The position numbers and the translations under genes were made by a program. Below, piece by piece: positions 1 through 9,055 of a stretch of DNA of 24,332 nt. Within the stretch, counting starts at the first letter, position 1, and each line of letters opens with the position of its first letter. Source of the stretch: an alpha proteobacterium SCGC AAA288-E13 (lineage in GTDB: Bacteria > Pseudomonadota > Alphaproteobacteria > Pelagibacterales > Pelagibacteraceae); assembly GCA_000504605.1 (NCBI GenBank), contig AZHQ01000010.1, positions 1 to 24,332 on the forward strand, given 5' to 3'. The notes beneath the pieces are model-generated. The model did not search any database. It was not told the origin of the DNA and was given only the letters and a program-made list of their open reading frames with translations.

Positions 1-61
1 TTAAAATAAATGTCCAAATTAAAACTATTGATTTAAAAATTGAGAAAAAATTAATTATAAA

Positions 62-937
62 ATGTTATTATCGGAAAATAATTTAACAATAGTAATTGTA
101 ACATTTAAAAGTGAAAAAGTTGTAGAGAAATGCTTAAATTCAATTGACCAAAGGTATGCAATCATTATTGTCGAAAATTCTAACAACATAAATTTTAAAA
201 AATACATTGAAGGTAAATTTCAAAATGTCAAATGTCATTTAACAGGATCTAATATAGGGATGGGTTCTGCAAACAATATTGGAATAAGGTTTGCCAAAAC
301 TAATTATGTTTTAATCCTCAATCCTGATGTTAAATTAATAGAAGATACTATAATTAATTTATCATCTGAAATTGAATTAATCAAAAATCTTGCCATTGCT
401 TCACCATTAGAAATTACAAGTTTAAAAAAAAAAAACTTTGGTTTTTTTCATAAAGATAATCCTTTAAAAATAGATAATCGTCCCTTTAAAGTTGATTATG
501 TTGATGGATTTTCCATGCTAATCAACAAATCAAAGTTCAAACAAGATGTTTTCTTCGATGAAAACATATTTATGTATTTAGAAAATAATGACCTTTGTAA
601 AAGAGTGTTAGAAAATAATGAGAACATTTATGTAATTCCAAAATCTCAGATAATCCATTTGGGCGCAAAAGCAGTTGATGATGAATTTTTTAATGAAGTA
701 GAATTTTCAAGAAATTGGCATTGGATGTGGTCTACATTTTATTTTAATAAAAAACATCATGGTTATTTTTTTGCCTTAAAAAAAACATATAAAAAACTAA
801 TAACATCAATAATTAAATTTTTGTTTTTCACATTAACTTTTAATTCTATGAAAAAAAAAATTTACTTAATGAGATTTTCAGGACTTTATAATGCAATTAT
901 TGGAAAAAAATCTTGGTATAGAGCAAAAATTAAATAA
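62..937 (+). CDS. Family 2 glycosyltransferase (rhamnosyltransferase-like)
   Basis: A GT-A fold glycosyltransferase that probably transfers a nucleotide-activated sugar onto a surface polysaccharide or lipid carrier at the inner face of the inner membrane. The N-terminus TIVIVTFKS is the usual first beta strand of family 2. IVENSNN (about 36-42), GSNIGMGSANNIG (about 62-74) and the acidic LNPDV motif at 86-90 form the donor and metal site. DGFSMLINKSKF near 148-160 and the ENND segment near 175 resemble the acceptor and base region of the WbbL/rhamnosyltransferase subgroup. At 291 residues it has about the normal length. A hydrophobic stretch near 247-263 may contact the membrane. The ATG has no obvious Shine-Dalgarno, and only 61 bp of sequence precede it. 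The sugar substrate cannot be told from sequence. The gene ends 20 bp before tRNA-Ser. Confidence 0.85.
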   Translation: MLLSENNLTIVIVTFKSEKVVEKCLNSIDQRYAIIIVENSNNINFKKYIEGKFQNVKCHLTGSNIGMGSANNIGIRFAKTNYVLILNPDVKLIEDTIINLSSEIELIKNLAIASPLEITSLKKKNFGFFHKDNPLKIDNRPFKVDYVDGFSMLINKSKFKQDVFFDENIFMYLENNDLCKRVLENNENIYVIPKSQIIHLGAKAVDDEFFNEVEFSRNWHWMWSTFYFNKKHHGYFFALKKTYKKLITSIIKFLFFTLTFNSMKKKIYLMRFSGLYNAIIGKKSWYRAKIK

Positions 938-957
938 TTTAAATGTAGCTTATTTGT

Positions 958-1047
958 GGAGAGATGGCCGAGCGGTTGAAGGCGCACGCTTGGAAAGCGT
1001 GTATACTGTTAAAGGTATCGTGGGTTCGAATCCCACTCTCTCCGCCA
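958..1047 (+). tRNA. tRNA-Ser (anticodon GGA)
   Basis: All arms can be drawn. The acceptor stem GGAGAGA (958-964) pairs with TCTCTCC (1037-1043), followed by discriminator G and an encoded CCA (1045-1047). The anticodon stem is CACGC/GCGTG with loop TTGGAAA, giving anticodon GGA, which reads UCC and UCU. The long class II variable arm typical of serine tRNA has ATAC (1003-1006) pairing with GTAT (1015-1018). The T arm is GTGGG-TTCGAAT-CCCAC. The gene starts only 20 bp after the upstream glycosyltransferase, so it either shares that transcript or is transcribed from inside that gene. Fragments of this tRNA recur downstream at 1755-1806 and 1918-1943. Confidence 0.97.
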
Positions 1048-1061
1048 TTTAAAAAATTTTA

Positions 1062-1090
1062 TTGATTTTTATACAAAAGATTTTTAATAT
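1062..1090 (+). promoter_or_regulatory. Possible sigma-70 promoter upstream of first micro-ORF
   Basis: TTGATT (1062-1067) and TAATAT (1085-1090) are separated by 17 bp, the ideal spacing. They lie just downstream of the tRNA-Ser CCA end and about 55 bp before the first micro-ORF. In DNA this AT-rich, such matches occur by chance, so this is only a candidate. Confidence 0.35.
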
Positions 1091-1145
1091 ACACTTTATA
1101 AATAGCTAAGTTTTGTTGAATCAATTTAAAAAGGAGAGGTAACTT

Positions 1146-1202
1146 ATGGAATGGGTTATAATCGCTGGAATTATAGCAGCAGCATATTATTTAAATCAGT
1201 AA
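1146..1202 (+). CDS. Micro-ORF 1: 18-aa hydrophobic peptide
   Basis: Encodes MEWVIIAGIIAAAYYLNQ, whose only charged side chain is Glu2, so it could form a single short membrane helix. It is preceded by AAAAAGGAGAGGTAACTT-ATG, an extended Shine-Dalgarno about 9 bp from the start. This is much stronger than the sites in front of most long genes here. Two similar ORFs follow at 1380 and 1643. All three share the layout strong SD, M(E)WV start, hydrophobic core and C-terminal Gln. An inverted repeat, CTAACT/AGTTAG, lies 15 bp after the stop codon. No known family is recognised. The size and composition recall Ibs-type type I toxins, but this is analogy only. Protein expression is likely on sequence grounds, not proven. 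Confidence 0.6.
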   Translation: MEWVIIAGIIAAAYYLNQ

Positions 1203-1379
1203 ATTTTCCAATATAATCTAACTTTAATTTTAGTTAGCATTTAAAGTGGTGAGCCCGGTGAAAATGGCTAGGTATGTTTATACGATGTTACTAATGTTTC
1301 ATTCAGGAATGTTTTGAAATTAATTGACTTTAAGGTTAAACTTATTAAGTTAGGCTATAATTTAACAAAGGAGAAACTT

Positions 1380-1436
1380 ATGTGGGTACCTATATTAGCA
1401 ATAGGAGCGTTAGTTTGGTTTTACGGAAACCAGTAA
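1380..1436 (+). CDS. Micro-ORF 2: 18-aa hydrophobic peptide
   Basis: Encodes MWVPILAIGALVWFYGNQ, with no charged side chains. Its Shine-Dalgarno AAAGGAGAAACTT-ATG has near-ideal spacing. A perfect TATAAT hexamer lies at 1356-1361, but no good -35 is found 16-18 bp upstream. A transcript from it would also leave a leader of only about a dozen bases, so the hexamer may be accidental. Compared with micro-ORFs 1 and 3, it keeps the WV near the N-terminus, the [IL]-A step, an aromatic patch near the C-terminus and the final Gln, but lacks Glu2. It is followed by an 8-bp inverted repeat, TTAATAAT/ATTATTAA. Its membership of the family rests on the shared ribosome binding site, size and residue pattern. 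Confidence 0.55.
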   Translation: MWVPILAIGALVWFYGNQ

Positions 1437-1487
1437 CTAATAGTTTTTCTATTAATAATTCAATTTTCGATTATTAAAAGAATTCTT

Positions 1488-1513
1488 AGTGCACGCTCCC
1501 TCGAGCGTGCACT
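1488..1513. other. Perfect 10-bp GC-rich hairpin
   Basis: AGTGCACGCT (1488-1497) is the exact reverse complement of AGCGTGCACT (1504-1513), with a 6-base loop CCCTCG. It is the most stable inverted repeat in the spacer and stands out from the AT-rich surroundings. No T-run follows, so it is not a typical intrinsic terminator. The inner part GCACGCT...AGCGTG equals the anticodon arm of the nearby tRNA-Ser (984-990 and 996-1001), so it may be a tRNA-derived piece. It lies between micro-ORFs 2 and 3. Confidence 0.6.
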
Positions 1514-1642
1514 TGAAAGACGTATTTAATATTAAAATCACGCTTTCTAAGCTATATTTGATGTAATTAAATGATTTTAAAGTAAAAAATCTTAAGTTAT
1601 ATTTCAAGCAAGATTCGTTAAATAAATTAAAAGGAGAGATTT

Positions 1643-1696
1643 ATGGAATGGGTAGTTTTAGCTGCAGTAGTGTGGTACGTGTGGTCACAACAGTAA
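1643..1696 (+). CDS. Micro-ORF 3: 17-aa hydrophobic peptide
   Basis: Encodes MEWVVLAAVVWYVWSQQ. The ribosome binding site AAAAGGAGAGATTT-ATG nearly copies that of micro-ORF 1. The first 11 coding bases, ATGGAATGGGT, are identical between the two, which supports common descent by duplication. The peptide has one acidic residue (Glu2), three further Trp/Tyr residues toward the end and a Gln-Gln C-terminus. An AATCTT/AAGATT inverted repeat lies just upstream of the ribosome binding site. The tRNA-Ser deletion derivative at 1755-1806 begins about 60 bp after the stop codon and could serve as the 3' hairpin of its transcript. No known family is recognised. Confidence 0.6.
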   Translation: MEWVVLAAVVWYVWSQQ

Positions 1697-1754
1697 TAAG
1701 TAAATTTATTAATATAATTTAAATTATTAGATTAAAATTTTAAGACACACATTT

Positions 1755-1806
1755 GGAGAGAGTGTATACGGGTAACTGTATCTAGGACAACAGTCCCACT
1801 CTCTCC
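1755..1806 (+). pseudogene. tRNA-Ser deletion derivative lacking D and anticodon arms
   Basis: Bases 1755-1761 equal the tRNA-Ser acceptor 5' strand GGAGAGA. The sequence then jumps straight to GTGTATAC, equal to tRNA positions 999-1006, as if 34 bases (965-998) had been deleted. The variable-arm ATAC/GTAT pair is kept, and the last 13 bases TCCCACTCTCTCC match 1031-1043 exactly. The T-arm 5' strand is scrambled (GTGGG has become TAGGA), and ATTA replaces GCCA. The result folds as a perfect 10-bp stem, GGAGAGAGTG (1755-1764) with CACTCTCTCC (1797-1806), capped by ACTGT/ACAGT (1775-1779, 1790-1794) or by the variable-arm hairpin. Five T residues follow from 1812. It cannot act as a tRNA; it could be a terminator or a small structured RNA. 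Confidence 0.7.
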
Positions 1807-1917
1807 ATTAATTTTTAAGAAGTTTTTAAACAATCTAAAATATAATTTTATCATCCCAATTATGTTGTGATGCTAATGTGATATCAGCGAGTTTAAAATG
1901 AAATAGTTATTAATATA

Positions 1918-1943
1918 GTATCGTGGGTTGGAATTTCACATTT
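1918..1943 (+). pseudogene. Fragment of tRNA-Ser T arm
   Basis: Bases 1918-1943 match tRNA-Ser 1015-1040 at 20 of 26 positions without gaps, including an unbroken run of 12 (GTATCGTGGGTT). This covers the end of the variable arm and the T stem-loop. The 3' T-stem strand is degraded (TTTCAC for CCCAC), and no acceptor stem is present. It appears to be a second, more decayed tRNA-Ser remnant. Confidence 0.5.
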
Positions 1944-2053
1944 TTATGTCTAAAAGTGACTTTTTTTTCAAAAAATTAAAAAACAAGAAATAAATTTATA
2001 AAAAGTTTAAATTGACTAGAATTATCAAGCTTATTTTGAGTGTGAAGATTTAA

Positions 2054-4180
<2,127 letters not shown>

Positions 4181-4184
4181 TTTA

Positions 4185-5474
4185 ATGAATTTAAGCAAGT
4201 TGTTTAAATCTTCGAAAGATTTTCAACTTGATAAAAGTACTTTTGTAAATTTAAGATGGATAGCACTATTAGGGCAATTTGCTACGATTAATGTTGTAAA
4301 ATTAATTTTTCAATTTGATTTTTACTATTTAGTTTGTATTTTTATTGTAGGTATTGGTGTACTAACTAATTTACTTCTTCAATTTAAAATAAAGCAAAAT
4401 CAGTTAAATAATAGTCTTTCTACAATTTATTTAACCTATGACATTATTCAATTGGGAATCTTAATCTATCTTACTGGAGGAATAACTAATCCATTTATAT
4501 TTTTACTGATTATACCTCCGGTATTTTCTTCAACCTATTTAAAATTAGTCAGCACCATCAGTTTAGTCGTCATAACAATATTTATCTTAATTTTTTTAAC
4601 TTTTGTTCATTTTGATTTGCCAGGTCAAAAACATTTGTATTTCCATGTATCCAATTATTATTTGTATACTATTCCATTGTCTATAATTATAGGTTTAATA
4701 TTTTTAGTTTATTTTGGTTTAAAATTTGGAGGAGAATCTAGAAAAAGAAAAGAGGCCTTAGACAATATTCAAAATGTTATAGCAAAAGAACATGAATTAT
4801 TATCTTTAGGTGGGCAGGCTGCTGCAGCGGCTCATTCTTTAGGAACACCATTATCTACCATATCTTTAGTTGCAAAAGAATTAAAAGAAGAACTACAGGG
4901 TAATAATAAATTAGAAAAAGATATTGATCTATTAATTAGCCAAAGTCAAAGGTGCAATCAGATATTAAAAAAATTATCTCTAAATCCACATATAGAGGAT
5001 GAATTTATTGATTCTAAAATTACTCTCCAAGATTACTTAAGTGAAATAATCCATTCATTTCAAGAAATGAGTGAAAAATTTTTTTTTTTAAATACTGAAA
5101 AAAATAAGAATTCAATTAGGTTTCAAAGGTCAATTGAAATAAATTATGGTTTAAGAAACTTTATTGGCAATGCAAATAAATTTTCTAAACAAAAAGTAGA
5201 AATAAAATTAATGAGTAATGAAAAAAATACTGAAATACAAATTTGTGATGATGGACCTGGCTTTCCGAATGATATAATTGATAAATTAGGTGAACCTTAT
5301 ATTAAATCTTCTTCTCAAGAAATTAAGTTACAAGCAGGGTTAGGATTAGGAACGTTTATTGGTAAAACGTTATTAGAAAAAAATTATGGAAAAATAAATT
5401 TTAAAAATACTTCGGAAATGAAAGGTGCGCTTGTTAATATAAGTTGGCTCAATGCTGATTTAAAAAGAATTTAA
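4185..5474 (+). CDS. regB: RegB/PrrB-type redox-sensing histidine kinase
   Basis: An inner-membrane sensor kinase of the RegB/PrrB/ActS family. In other alphaproteobacteria this family reads the quinone pool and phosphorylates RegA to switch respiratory and carbon genes. Residues about 25-185 carry some six membrane helices. They contain GGITNPF at 98-104, matching the GGxxNPF ubiquinone-binding heptad of RegB. The H-box [18 protein letters not shown] has the phospho-accepting His217, and the redox cysteine of the family appears to be Cys257 in QRCNQIL. The ATPase domain has the N box around [16 protein letters not shown] and GLGLGTFIG. It follows gyrB by 4 bp and probably shares its transcript; its 3' end overlaps convergent cobT by 4 bp. 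No regA is present in the window. Confidence 0.88.
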   Translation: MNLSKLFKSSKDFQLDKSTFVNLRWIALLGQFATINVVKLIFQFDFYYLVCIFIVGIGVLTNLLLQFKIKQNQLNNSLSTIYLTYDIIQLGILIYLTGGITNPFIFLLIIPPVFSSTYLKLVSTISLVVITIFILIFLTFVHFDLPGQKHLYFHVSNYYLYTIPLSIIIGLIFLVYFGLKFGGESRKRKEALDNIQNVIAKEHELLSLGGQAAAAAHSLGTPLSTISLVAKELKEELQGNNKLEKDIDLLISQSQRCNQILKKLSLNPHIEDEFIDSKITLQDYLSEIIHSFQEMSEKFFFLNTEKNKNSIRFQRSIEINYGLRNFIGNANKFSKQKVEIKLMSNEKNTEIQICDDGPGFPNDIIDKLGEPYIKSSSQEIKLQAGLGLGTFIGKTLLEKNYGKINFKNTSEMKGALVNISWLNADLKRI

Positions 5475-7276
5475 TTTAAAGATCTTAAGGTTTTTTTATT
5501 AAACAGATTGCTTAGTTGGTCAATCATTACATCGCCTAGCTCTTGAACGTCTGTAATTTTAATTGCTTTACTATAATATCTGGAGACATCGTGACCAATT
5601 CCAATAGCTAAAATTTCTATATTAGATTTCTCTTCGATAAATTTAACCGTTTTTTTCAAATTTTTTTCCAAATAATCTCCTGGATTTGCGGATAGAGTCG
5701 AGTCATCAACTGGAGCTCCATCCGAAATAACCATAATAATTTTTCTTTCTTCTTTTCTTTTCTTAATTCTATTGAGAGCCCACTTAATTGCTTCCCCATC
5801 GATATTCTCTTTTAAAATACCCTCTTTTAGCATGAGACCAATATTTTTTTTTGATTGCCTCCAAGGCGAGTCTGCAGATTTATAAATTATATGTCTTAAA
5901 TCATTAAGCCTACCTGGATTGGTCGGCTTATTATTCAAATTCCATTTTTCTCTACTTTGTCCACCCTTCCAATTTTTTGTAGTAAATCCTAAAATCTCGA
6001 CCTTAACAGCACAACGTTCTAAAGTTCTGGATAATATATCGGCACAAATAGCAGCGATAGTGATTGGCCTACCACGCATTGAGCCAGAATTGTCAATGAG
6101 TAAAGTAACTATTGTGTCTTTAAATTCTGTATTTTTTTCTTTCTTAAATGAAAGTGAATTAAATGGATCAATTATGATCCTTGTTAACTTAGAACTATCT
6201 AATAATCCTTCTTCAAGATCAAATTGCCAGGATCTATTTTGTTTTGCCAGCAATTTTCTTTGCAATTTATTTGCCAATTTTGTTATTACGCTCTGAAAAC
6301 CTGTTAGTTGCTGATCAAGATTTTTTCTTAATCTAATTATTTCTTCAGTTGTCTCCAGTTTTTCAGCTTTAGAGATTTCATCAAATTCTTCGGTGTAGAT
6401 TTCATAAAGGTTTTTATTAGTCTGATAGTTTTGCCTTTCTATTATTTTTTGATTATTATCAGATTCTGAGCTTGGATCAACTAAGCTTTCATCCATTTGA
6501 ATTTCATTAAGATCAAATTCGGTTTCAAAACTATTTTGATCCATCTCTAGTTTGTTTTTTTCTTTTTTGTCATTATGTTGCTCATTTTTATTATCATTTT
6601 GATTTTCATTATTATTTGTTTCACTCTCATTTTCTTGATCTTTTTCTTCAGAATTTTGTCCAATATCCATACTTTCGATTATTTCGGCAAAAGTAGCGTT
6701 AAAAATTTCTTGATTATGAATATTTTGTTTAAAAAAATCTATTTTATCATTTAATTTTTGATCAAACATTTTTTCCCAAAAACCTAAAATTTCCTTAGAT
6801 AATTTTGTAAGCTTGATGTTATGGAAATGTTTTAATAAATATAATTCAAAAGCTTCTTTGGCACCTGCATCTTCTTTAGTATTTGGTTGATCTTTTCTTT
6901 TGTACTTTTGACTAAACTCGTAATTTTTCAAAAGATTTTGTTTGATACCTTTAAGATTATCAGAACCTATTTTTTCATATCTAATTTTTTCCGTTAAATT
7001 ATATAAAGATTTTGCAATAAAAGTTTTTGGTAAATTTTTCTGATAAATTTTCTTGTTAGAATATCTTAATTTTAAAGCTTCAGAATCAGTTTCAGCTCTA
7101 ATTTTGGTATAGTCATCAATACTTTTTAAGTTATCTAAATCAAAAAAACGTAAATTCTTAGATCTTGAATTTTTATTTTCAAAATTAACTTCAACTTTAT
7201 CTTTTTCCGAAATTACTTTTATGGTGGAGGTTAAGGCAATTTTAAATTTTTCTTTTATCGCTTCCTCTTTGTTCAT
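5471..7276 (-). CDS. cobT: CobT-like von Willebrand A protein
   Basis: Related to the CobT subunit of aerobic cobaltochelatase, which with the AAA+ protein CobS assists cobalt insertion by CobN. The 601-residue layout is typical: an N-terminal helical part (1-200), a low-complexity Asp/Glu/Asn/Lys-rich linker (about 207-280) and a C-terminal vWA domain with the MIDAS motif D395-N-S-G-S399 followed by MRGRP. It begins directly after the cobS stop codon, so the two are translationally coupled. No cobN or other corrin gene lies in this window, and SAR11-type organisms are generally held to lack cobalamin synthesis. The pair may therefore serve another ATP-driven chaperone or metal-insertion task. 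The symbol reflects homology, not proven cobaltochelatase function. Confidence 0.85.
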   Translation of the reverse strand: MNKEEAIKEKFKIALTSTIKVISEKDKVEVNFENKNSRSKNLRFFDLDNLKSIDDYTKIRAETDSEALKLRYSNKKIYQKNLPKTFIAKSLYNLTEKIRYEKIGSDNLKGIKQNLLKNYEFSQKYKRKDQPNTKEDAGAKEAFELYLLKHFHNIKLTKLSKEILGFWEKMFDQKLNDKIDFFKQNIHNQEIFNATFAEIIESMDIGQNSEEKDQENESETNNNENQNDNKNEQHNDKKEKNKLEMDQNSFETEFDLNEIQMDESLVDPSSESDNNQKIIERQNYQTNKNLYEIYTEEFDEISKAEKLETTEEIIRLRKNLDQQLTGFQSVITKLANKLQRKLLAKQNRSWQFDLEEGLLDSSKLTRIIIDPFNSLSFKKEKNTEFKDTIVTLLIDNSGSMRGRPITIAAICADILSRTLERCAVKVEILGFTTKNWKGGQSREKWNLNNKPTNPGRLNDLRHIIYKSADSPWRQSKKNIGLMLKEGILKENIDGEAIKWALNRIKKRKEERKIIMVISDGAPVDDSTLSANPGDYLEKNLKKTVKFIEEKSNIEILAIGIGHDVSRYYSKAIKITDVQELGDVMIDQLSNLFNKKTLRSLN

Positions 7277-8251
7277 TTATATTTTTATATTTACTGTAGA
7301 CTCAGGAAGATCTTCACCAAAACATCTTTGATAGTATTCGGCAATAATAGTCTTTTCTATGTCGTCACATTTATTCAAAAATGTTACTCTAAAAGCATAT
7401 CCTGTATCTTTAAAAATTTCTGAATTTTCTGCCCAATAAATTATAGTTCTTGGGCTCATGACACTTGAAATATCTCCAGCCATGAAACCTTTTCTTGTTA
7501 AACTTGCTACCTTAATCATATTAGAGACTTTTTCCTTGCCTTTGACATTATTCAAATTCTTATTTTTTGCCAAAACAATCTCTAATTCTTTATCGAAATT
7601 TAAATAATTCAAAGTTGTTACGATATTCCATCTATCCATCTGACCTTGATTAATTTGTTGAGTACCAGGGTATAGTCCACTTGTATCACCAAGCCCTACT
7701 GTATTAGTAGTTGCAAAGAGTCTAAAAAATTTATTTTGTTTAAGTACTTTGTTTTTATCTAATAATGTAAAGCTTCCATCAGATTCTAAAACTCTTTGAA
7801 TTACAAACATAACATCCGGTCTTCCTGCATCGTATTCATCAAAAACTAAAGCAACAGGATTTTGTATTGACCAAGGAAGCATTCCTTCTTTAAATTCTGT
7901 AACTTGCTTGTTATCTTTTATTTCAATTGCGTCTTTTCCAATTAAATCGATTCTACTAATGTGACTGTCTAAATTTACTCTTATACACGGCCAATTTAAT
8001 CTTGCAGCAACTTGTTCAATATGAGTAGATTTTCCTGTACCGTGGTATCCTTGTATTAAGACTCTTTTATTAAATGCAAAGCCAGACAAGATAGCAAGCG
8101 TAGTATCTCTATCAAACTTATAATCTTTATCAATTTCAGGAACATGTTCATTTTTTTTTGAAAAGCTATCAACCAACATATCCGTGTCTAATCCAAAAGA
8201 TTGATTGACTGAAATTTTAATATCAGGCTTAATATCTAAATTTGGTGTCAT
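7277..8251 (-). CDS. cobS: CobS-like AAA+ ATPase
   Basis: A MoxR-like AAA+ ATPase that forms ring complexes with CobT. It has Walker A GYHGTGKST at 68-76 with catalytic Lys74, Walker B ALVFDEYDAG near 134-142, sensor 1 ATTNTVG, and the family block DLIGKDAIE near 102-110. At 324 residues it has normal length. The start ATG directly follows the stop codon of the J-domain gene. An AAGGAAGG stretch inside that gene's last codons gives a good though close ribosome binding site. cobT follows with no spacer. Conserved order J-domain / cobS / cobT is common in alphaproteobacteria. Whether it works on cobalt here is uncertain for the reasons given under cobT. Confidence 0.9.
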   Translation of the reverse strand: MTPNLDIKPDIKISVNQSFGLDTDMLVDSFSKKNEHVPEIDKDYKFDRDTTLAILSGFAFNKRVLIQGYHGTGKSTHIEQVAARLNWPCIRVNLDSHISRIDLIGKDAIEIKDNKQVTEFKEGMLPWSIQNPVALVFDEYDAGRPDVMFVIQRVLESDGSFTLLDKNKVLKQNKFFRLFATTNTVGLGDTSGLYPGTQQINQGQMDRWNIVTTLNYLNFDKELEIVLAKNKNLNNVKGKEKVSNMIKVASLTRKGFMAGDISSVMSPRTIIYWAENSEIFKDTGYAFRVTFLNKCDDIEKTIIAEYYQRCFGEDLPESTVNIKI

Positions 8252-8770
8252 CTACCTTCCTTTATAAGTTAATTTAAGCTGAGTATAAGCTAGTGTAATT
8301 ATTTTAAGCTTTTCCTCAAATTTTTTATTTCCCGCATTCATATCAGGATGATATTTTTTGACAAGTTTTTTAAATTGATTACGGATTTTATCCCATTTTG
8401 TTCCAACATCTAACTCAATAATATTAAATGCCTCCTTGTCTTTGTTTGAGAAATTTATTTTCGTTTTAATTTTTTCTCCATGCCCATTACTTAAAATATT
8501 TCCTCCTTCATTAAGACTATTTTTCCACAATATATTAAAAAAATTATCTGGTGAACTAAAACTCTGTGTAGGTTTGTGCCATGTCATGTCAGATTTTATA
8601 AACACACATACTTCTTGATCCGACATACCTTTAAAATAATCCCAGCTATGATTAAATTCTTTTATATGATCCAAGCATAACCATTTAAATTTTTTGCTAT
8701 TATTTTTTTCAATTGGAGCTTTGTATTTAGCAATTTTTTTACAATTTTTATGATCGCAAATATTTTCCAT
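8252..8770 (-). CDS. J-domain (DnaJ-like) protein with N-terminal Cys motif
   Basis: A small co-chaperone-type protein, 172 aa. A J domain occupies roughly residues 115-172, with the HPD tripeptide at 141-143 (KKYHPDMNAGNK), which stimulates Hsp70 ATPase activity in this family. The N-terminus has CDHKNCKKIAKYKAP and WLCLDHIKEFN (Cys5, Cys10, Cys32, His35), which looks like a small zinc-binding module. The central part (ELxxSWDYFKGMSDQEV-like) is typical of the alphaproteobacterial proteins encoded beside cobS. The gene is the first of the unit J-domain-cobS-cobT and is divergent from bolA, with only 21 bp between start codons. It is not the general chaperone DnaJ, which is longer and has Gly/Phe and zinc-repeat regions. 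Confidence 0.82.
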   Translation of the reverse strand: MENICDHKNCKKIAKYKAPIEKNNSKKFKWLCLDHIKEFNHSWDYFKGMSDQEVCVFIKSDMTWHKPTQSFSSPDNFFNILWKNSLNEGGNILSNGHGEKIKTKINFSNKDKEAFNIIELDVGTKWDKIRNQFKKLVKKYHPDMNAGNKKFEEKLKIITLAYTQLKLTYKGR

Positions 8771-8791
8771 GCTATATATATTGTAACATTA

Positions 8792-9052
8792 ATGGAGATA
8801 AATAGCTTAATAAAAATTGTAGACAAAAAATTAAAAAGAAAAATTAAAATTAATAATATTAAAATAGAAGATAAATCTTTTTTGCATAAAAGACATCAAA
8901 ATTTCAGTAAAGATAAATTTCACCTGAAATTAATAATAGAGTCAACAGAATTAAGAAAAATAAGTTCTATTGAAGCAAATAGAAAAATATATGATGTTTT
9001 AAAAAGCGAAATAAATAAAAGTATTCATTCTTTACAAATAATTATAGTTTAA
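8792..9052 (+). CDS. bolA: BolA family protein
   Basis: BolA proteins partner with monothiol glutaredoxins in iron-sulfur handling and affect cell envelope genes. The 86-residue product has the BolA fold order: an N-terminal helix, the HKRHQNFSKDKFHLKLIIES strands, a helical NRKIYDVLKSEI and the closing IHSLQIIIV (usually HAL). I chose the ATG at 8792; an in-frame ATG at 8750 would overlap the divergent J-domain gene by 21 bp and add a hydrophobic tail foreign to the family. The family's RHR motif, whose His ligates the cluster shared with glutaredoxin, reads ANR here, with Asn63 in the His position. The stop codon lies 3 bp from the end of convergent aroB. Confidence 0.78.
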   Translation: MEINSLIKIVDKKLKRKIKINNIKIEDKSFLHKRHQNFSKDKFHLKLIIESTELRKISSIEANRKIYDVLKSEINKSIHSLQIIIV

Positions 9053-9055
9053 TTT

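Noticed and set aside
1243..1320. Possible SAM-type riboswitch in the GGTGAGCCCGGTG block
   Set aside because: I could not fit the conserved core of SAM-II or SAM-V, and no metabolic gene follows it.
1356..1361. Perfect TATAAT ahead of micro-ORF 2
   Set aside because: There is no -35 at 16-18 bp (TTGACT at 1324 is 26 bp away) and the leader would be about a dozen bases; such hexamers are expected by chance in this base composition.
5919..6296. Plus-strand open frame inside cobT
   Set aside because: It lies opposite the conserved vWA-coding part of cobT and has no family features; it is a shadow of the coding strand.
8750..8791. Upstream in-frame ATG for bolA
   Set aside because: It would overlap the divergent J-domain gene start and add a hydrophobic tail not seen in BolA; the ATG at 8792 fits the family.
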